Shown here: positions 34,534 to 43,233 of the stretch, one piece after another
Numbering within the stretch: the stretch's first letter is position 1
Layout of the letters: every line of letters starts with the position of its first letter
From: GCA-002050365 sp038235165
GTDB taxonomy: Bacteria; Acidobacteriota; Blastocatellia; Pyrinomonadales; Pyrinomonadaceae
NCBI GenBank assembly: GCA_038235165.1
Contig: JBBSUG010000007.1
Span: forward strand, 1 to 64,000
Length of the DNA stretch: 64,000 nucleotides
Reading direction: 5' to 3'
Notes under the pieces: generated by a model
Database searches by the model: none
The model's input: only the letters and a program-made list of their open reading frames with translations
Told to the model about the DNA's origin: nothing
Program-made: the position numbers and the translations under genes

Positions 34534-35520
34534 ATGAGTAAAATAGATGCAAACTTTACGAACAGAAAAATCGAAGATTTATTAAAGCATAAAACAATTG
34601 CTGAAAAACTTGATGGCGGCTCTCCTTTTATAATTATCAGTCCAGACAAAGATATTTTGGGTGCAACAGTTGGTCAGGCACATCTGATGGCTTTGGGTAT
34701 TTCTAATGTGACTCCAGAACTCAGTGCAGAAATAGCTATTAGATGTAACGCTATTGCAATAAAATTGTGCGCTTTGCGCTACCATCGAAAGAAATACGAA
34801 GAAATACAGAAAAAACGACTTTCTGAGGTTTTAGCAGATTCAAATATCTCATCACTTATCCGAAAAGGTTTGAAGATGTGTGAACTTGAAATGTTATATG
34901 AAGTTGAAGGCTTCTTTCACCAATTCAAATCTGCACTTGATATGCTCGTTAAAGTTTTATGTCCAATTACAGGATTAAATCCAGGAACTTTATCATCTTA
35001 TAAAAGCGATGGTAGTGGCGTGATTAAAATTTTAGAGAAATTCAAGAAGAACAAAAATCACGGATTAGCAACGGGACGAATAGATTGGCTCATAGAAGAA
35101 ATCGAAAAAGCTAAATCACCTTGGATGAAATCAGTAATTAAAATTAGAGATGATTTTTCACATTACAAACCTGAACTTGCTCTTGGTTTTGAGTGGGACA
35201 AAGAAGTTGGAAGATTAAAAGTCCCACATGTAACTACAGATAATGGAATTAGCCCTCTTAATTTTGAGATGGAAAAATTAACTGAGTCTTTAATAAATTA
35301 TTGCGCTAATTTTATAGCGATTACAGTTTCTTGTGCCTTTCCAGTAACTACTGAGATTCAAGTGATGTCTGAAAATGATAAGCGATACATTGGTGCTAGA
35401 TGGCAAATGGATTTATCAAGAGCTATTTGGATGTTAGGTGTAAATGCAATTCGTGAACTCACAGAAAAAGATATTGAAAATGCCAAGAAATGGGCAGAGC
35501 AAAATATCTTTGATTATTAA
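34534..35520 (+). CDS. AT-rich protein with HEPN-like motif, inserted in the NAD salvage cluster
   Basis: The 328-residue product lies 2 nt after nadM and 55 nt before nadV on the same strand. Its codons are clearly more AT-rich than those of either neighbour, suggesting acquisition by transfer. The protein is helical. It contains VIKIRDDFSHYKPEL, where Arg205 and His210 form an Rx4H pair, the signature of HEPN RNases (usually RNxxxH, here with Asp next to the Arg). HEPN proteins often cleave RNA in toxin or defence systems. No partner antitoxin gene is apparent. Another possibility is a non-nuclease HEPN-like binding domain. Family call is tentative. Confidence 0.55.
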   Translation: MSKIDANFTNRKIEDLLKHKTIAEKLDGGSPFIIISPDKDILGATVGQAHLMALGISNVTPELSAEIAIRCNAIAIKLCALRYHRKKYEEIQKKRLSEVLADSNISSLIRKGLKMCELEMLYEVEGFFHQFKSALDMLVKVLCPITGLNPGTLSSYKSDGSGVIKILEKFKKNKNHGLATGRIDWLIEEIEKAKSPWMKSVIKIRDDFSHYKPELALGFEWDKEVGRLKVPHVTTDNGISPLNFEMEKLTESLINYCANFIAITVSCAFPVTTEIQVMSENDKRYIGARWQMDLSRAIWMLGVNAIRELTEKDIENAKKWAEQNIFDY

Positions 35521-35575
35521 TTTGGAAATAAAAAATTAGGCTTTCGGGTAGAAAGCCGAAAATGGAGACAAAAAT

Positions 35576-36970
35576 ATGTTTGAAATTAACAGAATAATTG
35601 ACACGGATTCGTATAAAGCGAGTCATTGGTTGCAATATCCGCTGAATACGACGCGGGCGTTTTTTTATCTCGAATCGCGCGGTTCGGAGCGAGATTATAC
35701 GGAAACCGTTTTTTTCGGTTTGCAGTATTTGCTGAAAAATTACTTTCTCGCGCCGTTTACGCAGAAAATGGTTGAAGAAGCGCGGGAAGTTATTACGAAA
35801 CACGGATTGCCGTTTAATTATGACGGCTGGACGAATTTAATTAAAAAACATCACGGCAAATTGCCGCTGCGGATTCGCGCCGTCGCGGAAGGAACGGTCG
35901 TGCCGCTGCATAATGTTTTGATGACGGTCGAGACGACGGACGACGAGTTTGCGTGGCTCGGCAGTTGGTTTGAATCGCAGTTGATGCGAATTTGGTACCC
36001 GATTACGGTGGCGACGCAATCGTTTTATATCAAGCGCAATGTTTATCGTTTTTTGCAGGAAACAGCGGACGATGCCGACGCGGAAATTCAGTTTAAGGTT
36101 CACGATTTCGGTTCGCGCGGCGTGTCTTCGCAGGAAACGGCGGCAATCGGCGGCGCGGCGCATCTCGTGAATTTTCTCGGTTCGGACACGATGGCTTCCT
36201 TGCTTTTGCATCGGAAATTTTACAATTGCGAAATGGCTGGTTTTTCGATTCCTGCCGCCGAACATTCGACCATTACTAGTTGGGGACGCGAAAATGAAGT
36301 CGAAGCGTATCGCAATATGCTGCGAAATTTTGCTAAACCGAACGCGTTGGTCGCGGTCGTTTCGGATTCGTGGAATATCTACAACGCGGTCGAGAAAATT
36401 TGGGGCGAACAATTAAAACAGGAAGTCATTGATTCGGGCGCGACGGTCGTGATTCGTCCCGATTCGGGCGAACCGATTGAAGTCGTTTCAAAAATTACGC
36501 ATATTTTAGCCGACAAATTCGGCACGACGACGAACTCGAAAGGTTATAAAGTTTTGAAAAATGTCCGCGTAATTCAAGGCGACGGGGTGAATGAGCAATC
36601 AATTCACCAAATTTTACAGAGATTAAAAAACGAAGGTTTTTCCGCGTCAAATATTGCGTTCGGCATCGGCGGTTCGCTGTTGCAGAAAATTAACCGCGAT
36701 ACTTTGCGATTTGCTTATAAATGTTCGGCAATCGTCGTTGACGGCGAATTGCGCGACGTTTATAAACAGCCGATTACCGATTCGGGCAAAAACAGCAAAC
36801 GCGGAAGACTCGATTTGATAAAAGACGAAAACGAACAATACAGAACCGTCAAACTCGAAACAATCAAAGAAATTTCGGCTGAAAATTCGCAATTGCGAAC
36901 TGTATTTGAAAACAGTGAACTTTTGATTGACGATAATTTGGATGAAATCAGAAAACGGGCAGGAAAATGA
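35576..36970 (+). CDS. nadV: Nicotinamide phosphoribosyltransferase
   Basis: The enzyme converts nicotinamide and PRPP to NMN, the salvage step before NadM. The 464-residue product has ribosome site GGAGAC upstream. Conserved blocks: IDTDSYKASHWLQYP, KVHDFGSRGVSSQETA, the active-site His in PAAEHSTITSWG, VSDSWNIYNAVEK, VVIRPDSGEP and the GGSLLQKINRDT phosphate loop. With nadM it forms a complete two-step nicotinamide-to-NAD route, as also carried by some phages. A perfect palindrome follows the gene. Confidence 0.97.
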   Translation: MFEINRIIDTDSYKASHWLQYPLNTTRAFFYLESRGSERDYTETVFFGLQYLLKNYFLAPFTQKMVEEAREVITKHGLPFNYDGWTNLIKKHHGKLPLRIRAVAEGTVVPLHNVLMTVETTDDEFAWLGSWFESQLMRIWYPITVATQSFYIKRNVYRFLQETADDADAEIQFKVHDFGSRGVSSQETAAIGGAAHLVNFLGSDTMASLLLHRKFYNCEMAGFSIPAAEHSTITSWGRENEVEAYRNMLRNFAKPNALVAVVSDSWNIYNAVEKIWGEQLKQEVIDSGATVVIRPDSGEPIEVVSKITHILADKFGTTTNSKGYKVLKNVRVIQGDGVNEQSIHQILQRLKNEGFSASNIAFGIGGSLLQKINRDTLRFAYKCSAIVVDGELRDVYKQPITDSGKNSKRGRLDLIKDENEQYRTVKLETIKEISAENSQLRTVFENSELLIDDNLDEIRKRAGK

Positions 36971-37038
36971 GAAGATTCGCATAACTTATGCGAATAAGTG
37001 GTTGGAAATGTTTTAGATTTCTTCAATTTCTCTACTTA

Positions 37039-37094
37039 GCGAACTTTGCGCCTTTGCGGGAAATAATTTTCTCCCGCAAAGGCGCAAAGTTCGC
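37039..37094. repeat. Perfect palindrome with 23-bp arms
   Basis: GCGAACTTTGCGCCTTTGCG and its exact complement flank a 10-nt loop. It lies between convergent genes and lacks a T run on the plus strand, so its terminator role is uncertain. Confidence 0.7.
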
Positions 37095-37126
37095 AAAAAA
37101 ATCAAGACATTTTGATAATCATTCGA

Positions 37127-39877
37127 CTACTGATTCGCGTCATTTATCTGCAAACGTCCCGTTAAACTTGCGATAACCGTTGCCAGTTCGTCGGGTTCGA
37201 CGGGTTTTGAAACGTGGCTTTGAAAACCGCTCGACAATGCTTTGACCCGATCTTGGGCGCGGGTGAAGGCGGTCAGCGCGATTGCCGGAATGCTGCGCTG
37301 CCGGTCGTCGGGCAGGGCGCGAACTTTGCGGATCAGCGAGTAGCCGTCTTCGTCGGGCATTCCGATGTCGGATACCAGCACGTCAGGATTTTTTTCTTTA
37401 ATATCCGCCAGCGCGTTAGCGGCGGAATCCGCGCTGACGACCGTCGCGCCGTGAAAAGTCAGCGTCTGAACGAGAAGCTGGCGCGTGTCTTCTTCATCAT
37501 CAACGACCAGAACGAGCAAGCCGTCTAAATTTACTTCGGGAATATTGTTTTTCGATGATGTATCGGATGAAAACCCCTGCTCGGAATCAGTGTCGTCCGG
37601 CAATGTGACCAGCGGTAATTTGACGGTGAAGGTTGAACCTTTGCCTTCACCTTCGCTGAAAACTTCGACCGTTCCGCCGTGCATTTCGGTAATGTGGCGA
37701 ACGATGGCGAGACCGAGACCGAGACCGCCGAATTTACGGATGCTCGAAGCATCGGCTTGGCGAAAACGGTCGAAAACGTGCGGCAAAAACTCTTCTTTGA
37801 TGCCGACACCCGTGTCTTTGACGCGCAGTGCGACGTAATCGTTCGAACGCTCGATTTCCAAAGTTACTCTGCCGTCGTTCGGCGTAAATTTGATGGCGTT
37901 CGAGAGCAGATTCCAGATCACCTGCTGCAAACGGTTCGGGTCGCCCGAAATGTGACTGATGTCGCCGCCCTCTTTAATTTCAAGTCTAATTCCCTTGGCT
38001 TCCGCCGCCGGACGCACCGTTTCGAGCGCGGATTCGACGATGTTGATCGGTTTAATCGTAATTACTTCGAGCCGCAGTTTGCCGGAGATAATGCGCGAAA
38101 CGTCGAGCAAATCTTCGATCAGGCGGTTTTGCGATTCGGCGTTGCGGACGATGGTGGTGACGGCTTTTTCCGTCGTCGGCGCGTCGAGTTTTCCCTTTTC
38201 GAGCATTCGTCCCCAGCCCAAAATCGAATTCAGCGGGGCGCGGAGTTCGTGTGAAACAGTCGCCAGAAATTCGTCGCGCATCCGGTTGGCGATTTCCGCG
38301 TCTCTGCGGGCGGATTGTTCGCGTTTGAGAAATTCTTCGCGGTCGGCTTCAGCGCGTTTGCGTGCGCTGATGTCAATGTGCGAGATGACCGCGCCGCCGT
38401 TTGAGCCGCGCATCGCGCTGACCTGAAGCAAAAACCAACGCTCTTCCTGCGGTGAATGACACGGATATTCGAGCGCAAAACTTTCTTCTTCGTCGTCCAA
38501 AACCGCCTGCAAATGAGCGACAATCTTTTTCGTTTCTTCTTCAAAAGCCGCCGATCTCTCACAAACCCGCAAATAATTCTGCCCGACTCCGGTTGTTGAA
38601 ATCTGTTGTTCCTCAACACAGTTTCCCTGCGCGAAACGCTCCCACGCTTCGTTGACCGCAATGATATTACCGTTTCTGTCAATAACGGCGATGTGCGCTG
38701 AAAGCGAATCGAGAATCGCACGGCTGAAAATTCCTTTTTCGAGCAGAACGGATTCGTATTCTTTACTTTCGGTAATGTCGCTGCAATGTCCGGCAAAGTG
38801 TGTAAGTTCGCCGTTTTCATCAAATTGCGGCTGTCCGATGCAGTGATTCCAGCGAATCGAACCGTCCGGCAATGCGACGCGGAATTTAGCGTTAAAGTGG
38901 GCGCGTTCGGCAAGTGATTTTTGAAATAAATCTTGAATTTGCGGATAATCTTCCGTGTGAATACGGCTGAAAACTTTTTCGTGAGAACCGTCGAAATCAT
39001 CGTCGGAAAGTCCGAAAAGTCTTAAACTTCGCTCGTCAACGTCCGCTTTGTTATTTTTCGGATCAATCGTCCAAGTTCCCAAATTTCCGGCTTCGAGCGC
39101 AATCCGCCGCCGTTGTTCGGCGTGTTCGCGCTGTTTGATTTGCTCTTTTAATTCGTCGTTTCTGTTTGATAATTCGTGTGTTCTTTCCGTAACCCGCTTT
39201 TCTAAATCCAGATTTGCAGTGCGAGTTTCTCCTTCGGCTGTGCGCCGCTGCCTGACCGTTCGATAAACCGCAAAGTTTGCCAGCCCCAGAGACAAAATTC
39301 CCGCCGTAGTTCCGAAAAACAAAATAAACAAAGTATTTCCGATACTTTTATCCAAATTATCTTCGCGCGTTTTCAAAAGATTCTGTTCTTCGTCTTTCAT
39401 CCTGCCGATTGAAAGACGAGTTTCATCAGCCAGAGTTTTGCCTTGACCGTCTTCGATAATGCCGCTCGCGGCATTCAAACCTTGTGTGCGGCGCGTTTCA
39501 ATCAAATTTTGAGTGAACGCGATTTTTTGTTTTGTTAAATTTTCAAGTCGGTCAATTTCCGCCGTCTGTTTTGGATTGTCCGAAACAAGCCGGCGCAGTT
39601 CAGTTAAGTTTTGTTCAATTTTCTGCTCTGATTGGTTAAACGGCTCTAAATATGTTTCGTTGCCGGTTACGACAAAACCGCGTCCGCCGTTTTCCACATC
39701 CATCGCCAAAATAAGTGTGCCGTCCAATTTCAACAAAACATCCTGCGTATGTTTTTCCCAACTCAACGCTTCGGTCATCGAATTCGCGCTTCGATAAGCG
39801 AAATAGCCGAGCAGTAATAACACTAACAAAGCGATGATGAAAACTAACTGAATTTGTCTTTCGAGAGCTAATTTCAT
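37127..39877 (-). CDS. Hybrid sensor histidine kinase with CHASE3, PAS and receiver domains
   Basis: The 916-residue product starts at the ATG at 39877 (MKLALERQIQLVF); eight more codons are possible. The first transmembrane helix (about 10-25) is followed by a CHASE3 sensor (GGRGFVVTGNETYLEPF) and a second helix (about 180-205). Then come a coiled coil, two PAS regions with PAC segments, HisKA with His in TVSHELRAPLNSILG, HATPase with NLLSNAIKFTPN, DTGVGI and GLGLGLAIV, and a C-terminal receiver (VVDDEEDTRQLL, phospho-Asp in DVLVSDIGMPDEDGY). It is membrane-bound, and the input is a periplasmic signal. It stands alone; its output partner is not in the neighbourhood. Confidence 0.95.
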   Translation of the reverse strand: MKLALERQIQLVFIIALLVLLLLGYFAYRSANSMTEALSWEKHTQDVLLKLDGTLILAMDVENGGRGFVVTGNETYLEPFNQSEQKIEQNLTELRRLVSDNPKQTAEIDRLENLTKQKIAFTQNLIETRRTQGLNAASGIIEDGQGKTLADETRLSIGRMKDEEQNLLKTREDNLDKSIGNTLFILFFGTTAGILSLGLANFAVYRTVRQRRTAEGETRTANLDLEKRVTERTHELSNRNDELKEQIKQREHAEQRRRIALEAGNLGTWTIDPKNNKADVDERSLRLFGLSDDDFDGSHEKVFSRIHTEDYPQIQDLFQKSLAERAHFNAKFRVALPDGSIRWNHCIGQPQFDENGELTHFAGHCSDITESKEYESVLLEKGIFSRAILDSLSAHIAVIDRNGNIIAVNEAWERFAQGNCVEEQQISTTGVGQNYLRVCERSAAFEEETKKIVAHLQAVLDDEEESFALEYPCHSPQEERWFLLQVSAMRGSNGGAVISHIDISARKRAEADREEFLKREQSARRDAEIANRMRDEFLATVSHELRAPLNSILGWGRMLEKGKLDAPTTEKAVTTIVRNAESQNRLIEDLLDVSRIISGKLRLEVITIKPINIVESALETVRPAAEAKGIRLEIKEGGDISHISGDPNRLQQVIWNLLSNAIKFTPNDGRVTLEIERSNDYVALRVKDTGVGIKEEFLPHVFDRFRQADASSIRKFGGLGLGLAIVRHITEMHGGTVEVFSEGEGKGSTFTVKLPLVTLPDDTDSEQGFSSDTSSKNNIPEVNLDGLLVLVVDDEEDTRQLLVQTLTFHGATVVSADSAANALADIKEKNPDVLVSDIGMPDEDGYSLIRKVRALPDDRQRSIPAIALTAFTRAQDRVKALSSGFQSHVSKPVEPDELATVIASLTGRLQINDANQ

Positions 39878-39895
39878 AGTTTTTTTAAGTTTACA

Positions 39896-39952
39896 GTTCA
39901 AAGTTTCAGTAATTTATTATTAAATTTGAAACTTGGACCTGAAACTTTGAAC
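39896..39952. repeat. Palindrome with 14-bp arms
   Basis: GTTCAAAGTTTCAG and CTGAAACTTTGAAC are perfect complements around an AT-rich spacer. It sits between the divergent kinase and desaturase-like genes. Confidence 0.6.
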
Positions 39953-40093
39953 TCAAGTTATTAAACCGCAAATCAGCCTGATTTTACAAGCAAAGCCGCC
40001 GGATGTCTTTAATTTTCAACCGATTGCGTGTTATATCGTTCCGCATCTAAAAGCGCACTCCCGGCGAATAAAAAGTTAGAGGGAAATGAAAAA

Positions 40094-40945
40094 ATGACAT
40101 TTGAAACGAACAAAGATGTTCTCAATTGGTATGAAAAACAGCCGCGAACTTTGACAAATGAATTTATCAGCGGCATCAGGTGGGAAGATGTCAAAAAATA
40201 TCCGCTCGACGAAAAGTTTATTCCGGTTTTGATGTATATGCGCGATGTCGAGGCGTTGACCGATATGTATTACGAGGAACTGCGCCGCACGCCGACCGGT
40301 AAAGACCCGGTAATCAGCAAATTTATGGAGCGTTGGAGCGTCGAAGAACAAACACACGGCGAACTGCTTAACCGCTTTTTGAATGAAGCGGGCATCGAGA
40401 CCAACGAAAAATGGCACAACCAGGTCAGACACGCGGTTTCAACGTTTTATACCGTCAATAATTATCTGATCGGAACATTGACCAATCTCGTCGGCAAAAG
40501 ATTTACGGCAACCCATATGGCGTTCGGCGCGATTCACGAAATGTCCACGACACAGGGTTATCGGCGGCTGGCGAAACTCGCCGACCATCCGGTTCTGACC
40601 GAAATTTTGCGCGGCATCATCCGCGAAGAATCCGCCCACACCCAGTTTTATCGAAGCGTCGCCCGCATCGAACTGGACAAAAGCGAATTCGCCCAAAAAC
40701 TTTCGCGTTTTCTCATCAAGAATTTTTGGTCTCCGGTCGGCAGCGGCGCAAAACCGACCGTCGAATCCGATTATACGATTGCGACGCTGTTCAGCGGCGA
40801 AAACGGAATGGAGTGGATTGATAAAAACGTCACCGGAAGAATTCAGACGCTGCCCGGTTTCGACGGTTTGACCAAAGTAAGCGATAAAATCGGCGAAATC
40901 GTCGCGCAGGGAATTCCAAATTCCAAATTCCAAATTCCAAGTTAA
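40094..40945 (+). CDS. Acyl-ACP desaturase-like ferritin-fold diiron protein
   Basis: The 283-residue product starts at the ATG at 40094, with GAGGG about 11 nt upstream; earlier in-frame codons have no start context. Diiron ligands are visible: Glu in MRDVEALTD, the E-EEQTHG pair (RWSVEEQTHGELLNRF), and EESAHTQFYRSVAR near 190-200. This is the fatty-acid desaturase type 2 layout, which introduces a double bond in acyl-ACP. The length fits. The last dozen residues (GIPNSKFQIPS) are coded by the tandem repeat AATTCCAAATTCC and look like an added tail. A MITE-like palindrome follows directly. Substrate chain is not known. Confidence 0.85.
   Translation: MTFETNKDVLNWYEKQPRTLTNEFISGIRWEDVKKYPLDEKFIPVLMYMRDVEALTDMYYEELRRTPTGKDPVISKFMERWSVEEQTHGELLNRFLNEAGIETNEKWHNQVRHAVSTFYTVNNYLIGTLTNLVGKRFTATHMAFGAIHEMSTTQGYRRLAKLADHPVLTEILRGIIREESAHTQFYRSVARIELDKSEFAQKLSRFLIKNFWSPVGSGAKPTVESDYTIATLFSGENGMEWIDKNVTGRIQTLPGFDGLTKVSDKIGEIVAQGIPNSKFQIPS
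40914..40942 (+). repeat. AATTCCAAATTCC tandem repeat at the end of the desaturase gene
   Basis: Four AATTCCA units lie in frame and encode the terminal NSKFQIPS. The same motif occurs in nadB (59869-59938) and at 51041-51065. Confidence 0.7.
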
Positions 40946-40952
40946 CTTCTGT

Positions 40953-41134
40953 CGGAGCACGGAAGTCTCGTCCGCTTCAACGCCAGCGCAGCGAAACGTT
41001 GAATATCGTTTCTCTATTTGCATCAATTTGACAGCGTAGAATGAGATGTTGCAGAAGTTTGTCTGTGTGAAATTTGTTTAACAACGCTTCCAACATTACT
41101 TCGCTCGTTGGGCGGACGAGACTTCCGCGCTCCA
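40953..41134. mobile_element. MITE-like palindromic element, copy 1
   Basis: Terminal arms CGGAGCACGGAAGTCTCGTCCGC and GCGGACGAGACTTCCGCGCTCC pair. The interior holds GTTGCAGAAGTTTGTC, similar to the copy at 46200. It has no ORF, so it would depend on a transposase elsewhere, if mobile at all. Confidence 0.6.
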
Positions 41135-41186
41135 ACGGACGAGCCGTTTGCGCTCTGCCGGTAAATTTTCTTTTGATCGGAGATTT

Positions 41187-41810
41187 ATGGATATTGAGGT
41201 TCTCGACGAAAACAATTTGATTGCCGCCTGCGAATATCTAGCCGGACGCGATGCGGATATGGCGTTTATTTTTCAAACTTACGGTGTGCCGCCGTTGTGG
41301 TCGCGTGAGCCGGGATTGGCGACGCTAATTCACATCATTCTCGAACAACAAGTATCGCTCGCTTCAGCATTATCGGCGTTTAATAAATTGTCGGAAAAAC
41401 TCGGCGACATCACACCGGAAGGTATTCTTTCGCTGTCTGATGAAGAAATGAAAGCGGCGTATTTTTCGCGGCAGAAAACGGTTTATGCGCGGGAGTTGGC
41501 AGAAGCGGTTTTAGATGGCAGTTTAGATTTAGTTGCGCTTGAAAATTTACCTGACGCGGAAATAAAAAGCGAACTCAAAAAAATTAAAGGCATTGGCGAC
41601 TGGACTTCGGATATTTATCTTTTGATGGCGATGCGCCGCCCGGACGTGATGCCGAAAGGTGATTTGGCGATGCACGCGGCGTGGAAAAATCTCAAAAAGC
41701 TCGAAAGCCGCCCGAAAGCTGACGCATTTTTGTTGATTGCCGAAAGATGGAAACCGCTTCGCTCAGTGGCGGCGCGCCTGTTATGGCATTTTTATCTGAG
41801 TTCAAAGTGA
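41187..41810 (+). CDS. DNA-3-methyladenine glycosylase (AlkA-like HhH-GPD)
   Basis: The enzyme excises alkylated bases. The 207-residue product starts at the ATG at 41187, with CGGAG upstream. Helix-hairpin-helix motif LKKIKGIGDWTSDIYLLMAM and the catalytic Asp in MPKGDLAM follow the HhH-GPD pattern. LATLIHIILEQQVSLASALSAF is the family's second block. It is shorter than E. coli AlkA because the N-terminal domain is missing, as in many bacterial homologues. It is followed by an inositol monophosphatase-family gene. Confidence 0.9.
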   Translation: MDIEVLDENNLIAACEYLAGRDADMAFIFQTYGVPPLWSREPGLATLIHIILEQQVSLASALSAFNKLSEKLGDITPEGILSLSDEEMKAAYFSRQKTVYARELAEAVLDGSLDLVALENLPDAEIKSELKKIKGIGDWTSDIYLLMAMRRPDVMPKGDLAMHAAWKNLKKLESRPKADAFLLIAERWKPLRSVAARLLWHFYLSSK

Positions 41811-41879
41811 CGAGTTTAATGCGTGAAAGATTTTCGACAGTTTCTTGCAGCAACTGATTTTGTGATAAATTCAGACTCG

Positions 41880-42740
41880 ATGTTAAAAAAAGAACTTGAA
41901 ACTGCCGTCGTTCTGGCGCGAAAAGCCGGGGTGGAAATTATCAAATTTTACGAAGCGGGCGTTGCCGCCGAGCAGAAAATCGGCGCAGATAATTTTTCTG
42001 AACCCGTGACGGTTGCCGACCGTGCGGCGAGCGAAATCATCGTTGCAGGTTTAGCCGCCGAGTTTCCCGATGACGGCATTTTGTCCGAAGAAGAATATGA
42101 CGATCAGCAGAGGTTGGGCAAAAGGCGCGTGTGGATCGTTGACCCGCTCGACGGGACAAGTGGTTTTATCAATCGCAACGGAGATTTCGCCGTGCAGATC
42201 GGTTTAGCCGAAGACGGCGCGAGTATTTTGGGCGTGGTTTTTTTGCCGCTCCAAAACATTCTGTATTCGGCGAGCCACGAAAACGGCGCGTTTCTGGTGA
42301 AAAATGACGGACAGCCGGAGCGTCTGCACGTTTCCGGTAAAGCAGATTTCAGCGCAATGATACTCGCTTCGAGCCGCAATCACCGCAGCCCGCGAATGAG
42401 CCGCGTGTTTGAAAAGTTCAGATTGCAAAAGGAAATCAGGCGCGGCAGTGTCGGGTTAAAAGTCGGGTTGATCGCCGAACAAAAAGCCGATTTATACATT
42501 CATTTGTCGCCGCGCACGAAACACTGGGACACCTGCGCGCCCGAAATTATTCTGCGCGAAGCGGGCGGCGAAATGACCGATTTGTTCGGCGCAAAGTTCA
42601 TTTACAATACGCCCGATGTCTGCAATTACAACGGTGTTTTGGCAAGCAACGGCATCTCTCACGATTCAGCAGTGGAAAAAATAAAACCGCTGCTCGCCGA
42701 ATTCGGCAGACTCCGCGTAAAAGCCGCCGGGAAAAACTAA
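41880..42740 (+). CDS. Inositol monophosphatase family / 3'(2'),5'-bisphosphate nucleotidase
   Basis: The 286-residue product starts at the ATG at 41880 (MLKKELETAVVLARKAGVEI); a GTG at 41823 would add 19 residues. Metal-binding motifs are present: SEEEYDD, WIVDPLDGTSGFI (DPxDGT) and KHWDTCAPEIILREAGGEM with the second metal Asp. This is the lithium-sensitive phosphatase fold. CysQ-like PAP phosphatase is likelier than inositol phosphatase because of the SEE, DPLDGTSGF and WDTCAPE pattern, but the substrate is not decided by eye. Confidence 0.88.
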   Translation: MLKKELETAVVLARKAGVEIIKFYEAGVAAEQKIGADNFSEPVTVADRAASEIIVAGLAAEFPDDGILSEEEYDDQQRLGKRRVWIVDPLDGTSGFINRNGDFAVQIGLAEDGASILGVVFLPLQNILYSASHENGAFLVKNDGQPERLHVSGKADFSAMILASSRNHRSPRMSRVFEKFRLQKEIRRGSVGLKVGLIAEQKADLYIHLSPRTKHWDTCAPEIILREAGGEMTDLFGAKFIYNTPDVCNYNGVLASNGISHDSAVEKIKPLLAEFGRLRVKAAGKN

Positions 42741-42747
42741 CTCATCG

Positions 42748-43077
42748 TCAAACTTCAAAGTAAAGATCGTAATGATTGGCACAGCCGGGATTAAATTGAT
42801 TGCGGCAGCGCGGACAGACCGCCGCACAGTTAAAATATTCCGTAATAGTTAATTGATACCCGCAGTCGCCGCACAAAATCGCGGGCGTTTCTCTCTCGCC
42901 GATTAACCAAACTTGTGCCGGATGAGCGGCGTGTTCGGTGTGACATTCATAACACGGAAACCACTGCCCGCAACATTTGAATTTGATGGCGATAATGTCA
43001 ATTTCGCTGTGATAATGACCGCACCGCGTCTGCGCGTCAACATCTGTCCCGAGAACTTCTACATTGTGGATCTTCAT
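42748..43077 (-). CDS. CHY zinc-finger protein
   Basis: The 109-residue product starts at the ATG at 43077 (MKIHNVEVLG); a longer frame to 43128 would read into a repeat. Cysteine and histidine pairs are dense: TRCGHYHSE, KCCGQWFPCYECHTEHAAH, ILCGDCGY, CAAVCPRCRNQFNPGCANH. The CHY zinc-finger fold is known in plant and fungal E3 ligases and small bacterial homologues. It lies immediately beside a palindromic repeat (43089-43230). Role unknown; probably metal-binding. Confidence 0.85.
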   Translation of the reverse strand: MKIHNVEVLGTDVDAQTRCGHYHSEIDIIAIKFKCCGQWFPCYECHTEHAAHPAQVWLIGERETPAILCGDCGYQLTITEYFNCAAVCPRCRNQFNPGCANHYDLYFEV

Positions 43078-43088
43078 TAAATTTATTG

Positions 43089-43230
43089 GGAGCGTGGACG
43101 GCTCGTCCGCCTCGTTCGAGCGAAGCAAGAACGAGAAAGCCGTTCGGTAAAAATTTAACTTGAACGCAAATGCGGCGTGCGTCCATTCTTGCTTTGCTCG
43201 AACGGACGGCGGACGAGCCGTCCGCGCTCC
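43089..43230. mobile_element. MITE-like palindromic element, copy 2
   Basis: GGAGCGTGGACGGCTCGTCC and GGACGAGCCGTCCGCGCTCC form the ends; an inner CGTTCGAGCGAAGCAAGAA pairs with TTCTTGCTTTGCTCGAACG. Same end sequence as the copies at 40953 and 46200. Confidence 0.65.
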
Positions 43231-43233
43231 AGT

